64,000 bases of DNA from Absidia repens (Eukaryota > Mucoromycota > Mucoromycetes > Mucorales > Cunninghamellaceae): contig MCGE01000007.1 in NCBI GenBank assembly GCA_002105175.1, forward strand, positions 1,860,001 through 1,924,000. Direction: 5' to 3'. The notes beneath the pieces are model-generated. The model was not told the origin of the DNA, did not search any database, and saw nothing but the letters and a program-made list of their open reading frames with translations. This document shows positions 53,537-63,657 of the stretch, in pieces. Position 1 is the first letter of the stretch. Every line of letters begins with the position of its first letter. Position numbers and translations under genes: made by a program.

Positions 53537-54600
53537 TTTCGCATTCCGCCCACGTTGAGTTTTATTTACCTGTCTTTTTTTTCTCTCCTTCTTTTCTTCT
53601 TTCTCTTTTTTTTTTTTTTTCCTTCATCATTGACTTCGCTGAGGTTATCTTGGACTTGGATTAGTGTCAGGACTATTTTAGAAAGGTTTTCAGCTTAGGG
53701 ATTACAAGATGCATGGGGAAACCCTTTCATTTTGATTTCAGGATTTACAACCCACCATTAGTTGGCTTTTTAGAGCATTCATTAGTTTAGTTTAGACTTA
53801 GTTGATCTATAGTCTGTATCTACATCTAAATAAAATATACCTCTTTTTACATGCTTTAATGAAAAATATTCGATTAGTCTCTCTCTCTGTTATGCAATAG
53901 GGGTTGTTTTTGTTTTTGTTTTTTACCATCACTTCCCTCCATTTGATCGGTGTTGACCATTGTTGTCTTCAATAAAAGATATCTCCTTAACGCATCTCAT
54001 ACATTGTATATTATATCCCTTTCGGTTAATGTTAACCATTCTTGGGATTCCTCTTAGTCGCCCTCATGTGTCCTCTTTTTTATCCCCCGTTACATTAAGT
54101 TCCGCGCAGTTAGTTTAGTATATATCATTATGCTTCAATAAAATATACTTTTTTTATCCACCATCTTATGAGCCTTCAGATAGGTTTTTTTTTTTATATC
54201 CTGTGAACGCCTTCTTAAAACACATGATTTCTAACTCGCCAACTATTAAAACCTTCCCTTCCCCAGAGTCTCAACAATTTGACTGACAGTTTAAAACCAC
54301 TTCATTTGAACGGTGACCCTATTTCTCGTCGGCCACTTATATGAATGAGCTTAGACCAAGTCGCCAGATTAGCCTACCCTACGAAATATTATAGCATTTA
54401 CTAGATTGGACATTCGTATATATTCAGCTCACTATTCCTAAGCATATATTGGATCGCCATTTCATATAGCCTGTATACTGTATCTAGCACCTGTCTCTAG
54501 AATGAGTTAAATAATCACGGCAGTCAATGACTTCCGTGTCCTGCTCACAATATCTCCAACATTGCTACTCCTTTAATCACTCCATTATCACAGACAATAA
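53537..54600 (+). repeat. R1 dispersed element, copy E
   Basis: Core 53537-53845: CATTCCGCCCACGTTGAG, a T/C tract, GATTAGTGTCAGGACTAT, GATGCATGGGGAAACCCTTT and CATCTAAATAAAATATAC. The CACGTG box reads CACGTT here. CTTCAATAAAA blocks recur near 53970 and 54131, and ACTAGATTGGACAT near 54400 matches copies A and C. Confidence 0.75.
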
Positions 54601-54741
54601 AGTAAAAATCAAGTCATCGCATAACAGTAACAAAAAGTTGTAGTTTTTCTTTATTTAAATGATTCTACAAATATCCAATCAGCTAAACTACAATAAACTA
54701 TCCTATACATACAAAACTAAATAAATTAAAATAAGAATAAT

Positions 54742-55759
54742 CTAGTAGCCCAAAGCGGTGAGAGAGGAGTTGACATCCTTGAGAGCATCGGCCTTGGAAT
54801 CGACAGCCTTCTTTTGAATAGCCAACAAAGCTTGCTTGCGTTGATAGTAGGCAGCAGACTTGGCCTTGCGCTTGTCTTCGAGCTTGGCAACAACATCTTG
54901 GTACTTCCAGCCAACTTCGTGAGAAATACGACCAATGGTGGTGTACTTACGTCCGGGCTTGAGCTTTAAGGCACGGAGAGCATCGGGGACAACAACACGC
55001 TTGACACGGTCATAGGGAGGAGGAACACCTTCAAACAACTTGACACGGTCCAAAGCAGCAGCGCCACGAGCGGTCTTGTGAGGAACCATACCACGGAGAG
55101 CCTTGTACAAGATACGAGAAGGAGCACGGAAATGGAAGGCACCATGGTTGGGGTTGACGAGACAGCGCTTGCGGAGGTAAGCATGGTACTTCACTATTAA
55201 AAATAAAAAACGCATCGGATCAACCATTGCCAACACACAAACATTAATTGATCTGTTACACATAAGCCTACTATGGAGGCGTACTTACACTTGTTACGGA
55301 AAAATTCACCTGAGACGTTGAGGGCTTCGCAGCGGACAACAACAACCTTTTGGCCGTTGAGGGCTTGCTTGGCGATAATGGCGGCGAGACGGCCAAGAAG
55401 ATGACCTTTGCCATCAATGACAACAACCTAAAGATATCAAATAAAAACCTCACTGTCAGTTTATTTGCAATGTTCAGTTTCTTTATTCTTTTCCGAAGTC
55501 TCTGTCTGTCATCAGCTGGTGCGGTCTAACTTGTATCCAAAATGTCAATAACGTGGGTATGATATTGAGTTTGTATCCCACCAACGAAATGTTTCAGTCC
55601 TCTCCCCTTTCATCAAACTGCGTATATATCGTAAGATAAAGTGTATTGATAGAATAAAGGACCACGCCTGTCACCAGTAGAGCAGGCCCTGATAACAGAA
55701 GAGAAATTGTACATCGTTACGTATATCGCTCATTACCGTACCTTTTCAAAAGTCGACAT
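54742..55759 (-). CDS. RPL16: 60S ribosomal protein uL13
   Basis: Exons complement(54742..55193, 55289..55427, 55742..55759); 609 nt, 202 residues. uL13 (L13a in animals, L16 in yeast) is a large-subunit surface protein. [78 protein letters not shown] and [18 protein letters not shown] are family signatures. Exon 1 encodes only MSTFEK. Intron 1 is 314 nt, by far the longest in a short gene here, and holds box C/D-like elements; mammalian RPL13A introns host snoRNAs. Confidence 0.97.
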
Positions 55760-56265
55760 AATAATTGTACAAGATGTGTAAAAAAAAAAAAAAAATCTTT
55801 TGATTTCCCTCTGCATGTGGCTTGACATGAATGCCCGACAGCTGGGATTTAAATGCATTCAAATACACCGCACCGCAGGAAGATTCGCGCGTTCGATAGA
55901 GTAATTCGGTACCTGATATATTTTTTATCAATGGTGCATCTACTATAATTCTGGAAAACATAAAAATAGTATAAGAATTCCAGATTTCTCTCCAGTATTT
56001 CGTTTTTCTAGTTCGAATCCAAAACCTTGTTGTCACAACCAAGTCAGTTAAATTAGACGGGCACCTTAGCCTGTTGTCAATTTTTGGGCAACCTGAGCAT
56101 TAATGACTGACCTATATCTACTTCATGAGAGGGATTGAACAGATCGGTATTTTCAACCACCCAATTCCCATTTTGTTTTTCTTTTTATTATTTCTACCCC
56201 TGAACGGACTTTAAATTAGCTGTCCCCTTGGTTTATTTTTATTTATTACATACAAATGGTTGAAT
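55760..56265. other. Intergenic, uL13 promoter side, no gene
   Basis: One A-tract (55780-55793) and AT-rich DNA. Nothing coding is supported. Confidence 0.5.
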
Positions 56266-56425
56266 CTAAACCAAAAGATTCTGGTGCTCACTTACAAAAA
56301 ATACAGAAAAACAACAAAAACACAACCCACGTTACTACGCTATAACAAAAATAGCATGAAGTAGCGCGTAACATTACAAATTAACAGCAAAAATAGCCGT
56401 AGCAGTCCTAAAATTAAAACTAGCA
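56265..56425 (-). repeat. R2 repeat family, copy c, 3' of tRNA-Asn
   Basis: On the minus strand it contains GTGAGCACCAGAA preceded by a T-rich stretch with TTTTTTGTAAG, and TACGGCTATTTTTG; the relation to copies a and d is weaker but has the same block order. It starts roughly 95 nt past the tRNA 3' end. Confidence 0.5.
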
Positions 56426-56517
56426 TAATCATCACCCATCTTTCAAACAAACACGTCGTGGTCCTCCAACGATACAAAACCTGAGCAAAACAAAAAGAAA
56501 GTTAGAACAAAAGAGAT

Positions 56518-56591
56518 CGCCCCCGGGTGGGCTTGAACCACCAACCTCCTGATTAACAGTCAGACGCGCTAGCCAATTGCGCCACGAAGGC
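56518..56591 (-). tRNA. tRNA-Asn (GTT)
   Basis: 74 nt, no intron. Acceptor GCCTTCG pairs with CGGGGGC (two G-U), D arm TGGCGCAATTGGCTAGCGC, anticodon loop CTGTTAA with GTT, and B box GGTTCAAGCCC. Discriminator G. Confidence 0.97.
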
Positions 56592-56784
56592 TCCGATGAA
56601 AATCAATTTGCCGCCTATATCTTGAACATTTTACTAAATTTCGATTACGTGCTTCATATATTAGGTAATTTCATCATCGATCCCACTTTTCTTTATATAT
56701 TTTCCTGAGATTTCTCCTTGAAGGGAAAGAACGATACATCATCGACTCTGTTTTATCTTATGATATATTCATTATCTTATAGAT

Positions 56785-56940
56785 TTACGTTTGTGGTGTT
56801 ATTAGGTGTTGCAAGTAAAAAGTGATAAAAAAAATAGTGAATGTGGGCGTTCCCACATTTGACAAAAAATATATTTTTATTTGTACTGAACGGAATTCCA
56901 ATTTCACAACACTGATAGCTAGTATTTAGTTGTTTTTTTT
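56785..56940 (+). repeat. Direct repeat, left copy (pair with 59065-59225)
   Basis: Shares TTAGRTGTTGCAAG, GGAATTCCAATTTCACAACA and CTGATAGCTAGTATTTAGTT with the right copy, with the intervening stretch also colinear. Confidence 0.85.
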
Positions 56941-57001
56941 TATTGGTACTGGAATTAGGCTTTGGCAGGACCCAGGCACCGAACCATGATTTTTTATTCT
57001 C

Positions 57002-57006
<5 letters not shown>

Positions 57007-57040
<34 letters not shown>
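57007..57040 (+). repeat. T-tract of about 34 nt
   Basis: Uninterrupted T-run inside the region bounded by the 156-nt direct repeats. Confidence 0.9.
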
Positions 57041-57044
<4 letters not shown>

Positions 57045-57297
57045 ACTGGGTTTTTTCCGGCTTCTTCCCCATTATTATTTTTATATAATAAGCGCTCTGG
57101 CGCTCCGCTGGAACTTTTGGAAATCTTTCGATTTATTGGGTGCCACAGTTTTGTTATTAAACTGTGGGTTTTGATGGGATAGGATTAAAGCCTCCGCCAT
57201 TTCGTGCTTTGGTGGGCAGCCCCTTGGGGCCCAACCGTCGTGCTCAGCGCGTCGTCAATAGATACTTTTTTAAAAAAAAATGGAAGGTCGAAAAATA

Positions 57298-57620
57298 GGG
57301 TGACTGAACCATTCGCACTCCGCCTCCATGGATTTAGATTTTCTGTTGGCCCTTTTTTTTTTCTTCCTCTTTCTTTTGTTTCTTTTTTTTTAGAACATCA
57401 ACTTCAACTGCGGATTTAGTGATCTTGGATTAGTGGTTAGAACTTGAATCAGGGGCCTTTTGAAAAGTGCAATACAAACATCATGGGGAAACCTTCCATT
57501 TTGTATTCGTGATCTTTGACCGTCCTCAAATTAGAATTCATTTTAGAATAGTGTCATTAGCTCAACTTGGCGTTAGTTGTCATAGTTTATACTGCATCTA
57601 TATCAGAATTAAACATGTCT
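57298..57620 (+). repeat. R1 dispersed element, copy F (divergent)
   Basis: CACTCCGCCTCCATGGA in place of the CACGTG box, a T/C tract, GATCTTGGATTAGTGGTTAG, CATGGGGAAACCTTCCATTT, CATAGTTTATACTGCATC. More decayed than A-E but in the same order. Confidence 0.6.
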
Positions 57621-58524
57621 TGTCTTTTTATTATTATTCTCTTTCATGCCTTTCATTGTCTCGCTGAATGGGCATGGCGTATGTGCGTGGAAAAACAGAG
57701 TGTGTGGGGCGGGGAGTTTATGCGTAGAAAAAAAAACCCCGCAGCTCGTTGTGTAAAATGCTACGTACAGTTGCCAAAAAAAAAAAACCTTCCCAACATT
57801 GTAACAGCGACATGGATACAGTGATGTGAGTGGAGGAAATGATGGAAATTTCAGTCATAGATGTTTATCTTAGATGGTTACCTTAGATCATTATCTTAGA
57901 TAAGGGTTTACCCCTCTTTCTTTTTAATATATTGATAAAGTTACTTTATTCCAGTCTCGTATTTCACTACAGTTTGGAAGCCGCATGCTCTCCCCGGTAC
58001 GCTTTTTTAGAGGTTTTATTGGTTTTTTAGCGGTATGGAGGGGTTGTTCTGTGTGTGTATGGGGATACTGGAGGAAAAAATCGTATAGCTAGAAGGAGCA
58101 TATGACTAGAAAGCGGATCCAAGCAAACGTGGGTGTCCAAGTATGTGTGTGGTTGAATGGTAGGCAATAATGTCGAGGCGGTTATTATGGCTGTAGGCTT
58201 TAGCTGTGAGCTTATAGGCGTAAACTTTAGAGCATTGTACAATTAATTGTATGAGACATGGGTGGTTGGTTTGGTGACAAAAAATTATTGTATAATATTT
58301 CAAAAGACGCATGGCAAATTTGAAGTTGAACGGTTCCGTAGTTTGTTTTATATAAAGCGAAGAAAATATTGCACGTTAACTCGATTTTGCAGGCTGTAAA
58401 GCGGTGTGTGAATTCAACCGCCGCCGCCAGCCTGCATTGTTTGTCGCGAAAAAAAAAAAAGGGGAGGGCACCGCGAAAAAAAAAAAAAAAAATAGAAATC
58501 AACGGAAATGAGCCAACATCTGTT

Positions 58525-58960
58525 CAGTGTTTTGGGCTCGTTGTGGACCTGGTGACCTTGGCTTTCTGTTAGAACTGGTTTAGAGGGGTTTTAGAAAAGG
58601 GATTGCAAGAAGCATGGGGAAACCCTTTCATTTTGATTCTAGAATCTTGGGGAAATGTCTTGATTAGCTTAGTACATGTATGTCACTTTTCTTCAATAAA
58701 GCATATCTCTGCTTCAATAAAACTTGTCTTTGTTTGAAAAAAATGCGTATTTGCTTCAATGATGTGCGTTTAAGCTTCATTAGAAGTTTGGAGATCCCTT
58801 TTAAGAGATCCCTTTTAGAGATCCTTTTTTTTATTTGACATCGTTCCTTCTTCTACACCATTCATCTAGACTAGCACCTCTCTCAACTACTATTAGCGGC
58901 CCCTATTTTTACATCTTTTCTCCTTTTAGTATAGTATTGACTATCATGATTCAATAAAAG
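58525..58960 (+). repeat. R1 dispersed element, copy G (divergent)
   Basis: GGGATTGCAAGAAGCATGGG and GAAACCCTTTCATTTTG carry the R1 core. A run of four CTTCAATAAA/CTTCAATGA motifs follows at 58690-58765, with another TTCAATAAAAG at 58949. Confidence 0.65.
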
Positions 58961-58995
58961 CTTTTTTTATTTTGCAATGAGCAATGGATGACAAA

Positions 58996-59045
58996 ACTAT
59001 TCTATTGTGATAGACTATTTTACATACTATTCTATTGCGGTAGAT
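58996..59045 (+). repeat. Dispersed CTATTCTA motif, plus-strand copy
   Basis: ACTATTCTATTGTGATAG plus ACTATTTTACATACTATT and CTATTGCGGTAG. This is the closest match in the window to intron 3 of the gene at 13077-14069. Confidence 0.8.
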
Positions 59046-59064
59046 GTCGCATCATGAAAAATGA

Positions 59065-59225
59065 TGGCATGAAAATTGTGGTGTTTATTAGATGTTGCAA
59101 GCAAAAAGTGAAACAAAATAATAGTAAACGTAAGCGTTCCCCGTTTGACAAAACATCTATTTTTACTTGTACCTGAACGGAATTCCAATTTCACAACACT
59201 GATAGCTAGTATTTAGTTTTTTTTT
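59065..59225 (+). repeat. Direct repeat, right copy
   Basis: See the left copy at 56785-56940. The last 45 nt are essentially identical. Copies start 2.28 kb apart and bracket R1 copies F and G. Confidence 0.85.
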
Positions 59226-59917
59226 ACTTTTTTTTAAGAGCAAGGTTTTTTTCAGTCTCGTATATCACTGCAACGTTCTTGCTATTTTGATATAGCTTGA
59301 TACAATCCCCCTCCTTTATATTTGTTTTTTTGGTTTTTTTTCTCGCTGATAGCTTTGAACATGAGAATGGCATCTTACTTTCTAATACATATAACATAAA
59401 TTGGGTGAATAAAACAAGAAGTAAAACAGATGATGCAATTGAGTTTTCTTTTATTTGATACAAAACACGCGAGGTATTTATTTGTTTTTCTATAATGTGT
59501 GAGAATAAAATAAAGAGTAATAAATAACAACTATGCTAAGGTGGATGTAAGATAGTGTAGCAGTAAAAAAGAGAAAGGTCAGCGGGAATTGTATATGATA
59601 AATAAATAAAAGGTGAATTAATAATATGATAAATGATAAGGTGGATGCATTAAAAATGGATATTATATATATTTATATTGCTAGCAGGAACAACGAATAC
59701 GACATAATATATGTGAGAAAATCTGATCTAGGTCGATTGTGTTTGAAAAAGTGTTTTCTATTCAAACATTTCCAATGCACGCCAACTATTATGTTTTTAT
59801 GTTCCCATCACTGCCTATTTTTATTGTGTTAATATATTCTTATTTCCTTATTCATCCACCATGACCGTTTCTTTAAAATTCACACAGCCCAACCTCACAA
59901 GAGCCACCACAGAAAAT

Positions 59918-60960
59918 ATTTCAAAGTCAGCACATGTGAAGATTTAAATTATCTTTTTGTTGCTTCCATTTTCTTCTTTTTTTTCTTCATCATTTAACCT
60001 CTATGGGATTATGGTGATCTTATATTAGTGTCAGGACTAGTTTAGAAGGGTTTTCAGCTCAGGGATTACAAGATGCATGGGGAAACCCTTTCATTTTGGA
60101 TTCAGGATTTTGGAGCCACCATAGTTGGCTTTTTGGAACCTTCATTAATTTGGTGTTATTGTTAATGTACCATATTTTGTATCATAGCCTTAATAAAGTA
60201 TGCCTTTTTTTTACATGCTTCATTGAAACATGTCCCACAAGTTTCTCTCATGTCTTGTACAATAGATCCTTTTGTTTACTGCCACCACCCATTTTGATTA
60301 GTGTAGACCGTTGTTGCGCTTCAATAACAAATGTCCCTCCGGCCTTTATTACGCTATGTACCGCATATTAAACACCTTTTTGTGATTGTGCTTTCAGATT
60401 AGAGTTGACCATGCCTCTAAATTCCTATTAGTCTACCCGTGTCTCGCGCATGCTACTTCCATTAGATCCTTCTACTAGATCCCTTGTGACTATGAATCTC
60501 TCATGTGTAGTTTAGTGCCTGTCAATATACTTCAATAAAACATTCCTTTTTATTAGTTAAAAGTTTTATGACCCATATAATAGTGCTGTTCTTTTTTTTT
60601 TTTTTGAAACATTCCTTTTTGAATTTTGTGAGTGTCTTATCGAACACCTCCTTTATAGCACTGTACAGTACAGTACATCCATCCAGTTGACTTTTGCTAC
60701 AGGTCCCCTCCCCCCTCCACTCCTCCCCTCAAAGCCCAAACGCTTGGCTGGTGGTCCTGGACCATTTATTGTGAAATGTAGGCATATTGTTTTGCTAACA
60801 ATCAGTACAAATGGACCTAGGCCTTACCACCAGTGTAATTTTCCCTATAAATATTACCGTCTTTGCATGACTGGACATATTGTATGCATCAGTTCATTGT
60901 TTTTACTACGCATGACATAATAAATGCTAATAACCCCCAGTATGAAAACCCTTACAAAAA
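59918..60960 (+). repeat. R1 dispersed element, copy H
   Basis: Core 59918-60200: TTCAAAGTCAGCACATGTGAA, a T/C tract, ATTAGTGTCAGGACTAGT, GGGATTACAAGATGCATGGG, GAAACCCTTTCATTTTGG, then AATAAAG. Further CTTCAATAA blocks lie at about 60319 and 60531; GTACAGTACAGTAC is at 60663. Confidence 0.75.
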
Positions 60961-61675
60961 TCAGTAACTCTGAAAAGATGCCCACCAAAGTACGAAATGA
61001 CGTAGGTACCAACACCCACACTAGATTTCTCGACCTCGCAATAGAAAAGCCCCTAGTCCAGGCGTCGCTCACGAAAGTGTAAAATATGGTGAATTTCTAA
61101 TCCTATACTATCAAAACCTACACATCAACAACAACAACAACCTCTCTAGATTTAACATAACCGCTTTTTAAAAAAAAAAGTGTGAATTTTGATGGGGTGA
61201 GATTAGACGCATCACTTTCGTGGACTTTCGATTGACGTTTCATAATTGTTCTGTCTTTAAATAAAGAAAAAGCTAGTTATTACGTGTTGTAAAACTTTTG
61301 GATGACTCTTTATCTTCTATTTAAATGTTTGGTTTATATATATTAATGAGTTGGTATGTGAGTATGTCAAAATAAAGGATAATAAATGTGGTAGATAATT
61401 TGTGTAAAGAGTGATTCGGAGTCTGCATTACGGACTGTGGAATGATCGCATATGCATGAACTGAGGATATAGAAATATACGTGTAGATAAATGTATATAT
61501 GAAAGGATGGATAATAGGTGGATGGATGGAGGTATTATAGGTAGATGTATGTGTTGGTATTCAAAATCTAGTAGATGGTCAAGACTAATCTAAAGGGGTG
61601 ATGGGCGGATCATAAAAAGAGATATCTTGTACAAAACTTGAAGAAGAGCCATGGGACTTTTTTCATTGAGATAAG

Positions 61676-61920
61676 TAAAAAAGAGATATATTTTATTCAG
61701 ATGTCGATACAAACTATGGACAAGCTAACATTAAACTAAGCTAATGAAGACTTCAAAAAGCCAACTAACTAATGGCGGTCCCAGATCCTGATTCCAAAAT
61801 GAAATGGTTTCCCCATGGATCTTGTGATCCCTGAGCTGAACCCCCTTTTATGCTAGTCCCAACACTAATCTAGGTCCAAAATAACCCCAACGAAGTTGAA
61901 TGGTGAAGGAAAAATGAAGG

Positions 61921-61959
<39 letters not shown>

Positions 61960-61994
61960 ACCGAAAAAAAACACACGTGTGCGGTATTTGAAAT
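61676..61994 (-). repeat. R1 dispersed element, copy I (reverse orientation)
   Basis: Reading the minus strand: TTCAAATACCGCACACGTG, a T-rich tract (36-nt A-run on the plus strand at 61921-61956), GATTAGTGTTGGGACTAG, GGGATCACAAGATCCATGGG, GAAACCATTTCATTTTGG and GAATAAAATATATC. It is the only inverted core copy found. Confidence 0.75.
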
Positions 61995-62279
61995 GGGTTT
62001 TTTTTTTTGTAAGCAAGGGATTAGGACTTGAAGAGTCAGTTGAACTTTGGGTTATCAACCAATTCCAGTTTTTGATTGGAATTTTGAAGAATTGGCTACC
62101 AAAACTGCTGTTAATCAAAACTAAATCTTATAACGGAACCACTTTGATAGCGTTTTGGTTTCGATTGGTTTTGATTAACTTTGCAACTTGGGATTCGATC
62201 AATCAAATAAATTCAGCTACAGGCATGAAGTTTTCCCCTTTTCCCCTTTTTTTCCTTGTCACAGTACCAAAAGTTAAAC

Positions 62280-62990
62280 TAGTCGATGATCTGCAGGAAC
62301 ACAACACCACCAGCAACTACTCCTGCACCGTATTTCAATTAGAATAAATAGCCAAATTTTTCATTGTTACTCTTCAGATTTTTTAGTTTACTCAATCATT
62401 AATAAAAGTTTTCTAACCACCAAATTCTGGCTTTGTTGTTTCTATTGGATTATACAAACATTCCTTTATTTCTGCCTTTTAAGTCTGATTTTATTTTCTG
62501 TTTGTTATACATTTTATTGAACCAACGAAGGTTAATATTTTTTGCAAGTTTATCCTTTATAAAAAATTTCCAAAGTGAACTTACCTACAAAAGCTCTGGT
62601 GTTCACTATTTTTACAAAAAACCATTTTGATCCGCAACATATCTATTTTATCCAAATTTAGGAACCAAATATTTAAATACCGCGTTAAGATAAATTTTTG
62701 TTTTTTCAAGCTCTGGCTCTGAACATCCAAAACCTCTACTCAAGGATAATCAAAGCAACTTGGTCATTATATAAAAAAAATATGAAAACTACAAAAACAC
62801 TACTCTATTGCGGATACATGGCCAACTATCGCCGTAACAAACTTGAGTCTCAAAGTTCTGGTGCTCAGCTCACACTATAAAAAAATAAAAACCTACAAAG
62901 ACAATTTCCAGTTACGACCTAGCAACCAAAATTAACCGTAACAAAAGACTACAAAAACATACTAAAGTTGCAAACTATAACAAACAATTA
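62280..62990 (-). repeat. R2 repeat family, copy d, 3' of tRNA-Met
   Basis: Reverse complement matches copy a over the first block (62855-62950), the GTGAACACCAGAGCTTTTG block, TGGTTCAATAAAATG, AATTTGGTGGTTAGAAAA, GATTGAGTAAACT and a GTTGCTGGTGGTGTTG end. No coding frame is convincing. Confidence 0.7.
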
Positions 62991-63028
62991 GCTATGACCA
63001 AAACAAAAGGATGATAGGCAAAAAGTAT

Positions 63029-63101
63029 GCTCCATGCAAGGATCGAACTTGCGACCTTCAGATTATGAGACTGACGCTCTGCCAACTGAGCCAATGAAGC
63101 T
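63029..63101 (-). tRNA. tRNA-Met, elongator (CAT)
   Basis: 73 nt, no intron. Acceptor GCTTCAT with ATGGAGC, D arm TGGCTCAGTTGGCAGAGC, anticodon loop CTCATAA, B box GTTCGATCC, discriminator A. An initiator tRNA is unlikely because a T-psi loop GTTCGATCC replaces the eukaryotic initiator's AUCG. Confidence 0.95.
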
Positions 63102-63657
63102 GATATGTTTTGTGTTTGGAGTAGTAGTATATAAACCAATTCCTACTTTTTGCTAAACGAACCCTGTCTCGTCTCGTTTTCCCTAGTTTTACGTTAAATT
63201 TAGTAAATTCTTAATAATCTTATCATCGTCGTTTAGTTCTCGTTCTTTATTTCTTTATTTGATACTCTGTTAACTGCAAGATCGCCTCCCTTGTAAAATA
63301 CCACAATATTTAAAGGTCTTACTGTCGGACGCTTCCTCTTTTTTTGTTTTCTTTCCTCTCTTGTGATATGTAAGCATTAAGGCTATCTTATTGTTTTTAG
63401 TATGTCGACATTATCGACATATTTGGTAAAGCACATACCCCTGAATTTTTATTATATCGCAACCCAGTTTTTTTTTTTTTTTTTTTAATTTCTCATGGCG
63501 CTTTTTTTTTTTTTTTTTTTTTTAATTTCTTATGGCGCTTTTTTTTTTTTCTTTTTTTTCTTCTAACGTTTTGTCTACTTGACCCTTAATTAATGTATTA
63601 ATGGCCACCATCTCTTCATATATATGTGTCAGATATTCGTGCAGCTGTCCCTTTTGG
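63102..63657. other. Intergenic with a duplicated T-tract unit
   Basis: No gene seen. Two units of a T-run of about 22 nt plus AATTTCTYATGGCGC lie at 63468-63540. Confidence 0.6.

Noticed and set aside
56595..62280. A protein-coding gene in the 56.6-62.3 kb repeat region
   Set aside because: All frames are short, cross T- or A-tracts and match repeat copies; no domain or splice pattern was seen.
62800..62830. CTACTCTATTGCGGATAC as another CTATTCTA repeat
   Set aside because: Only about 15 nt match and no second half of the motif, so chance is likely.
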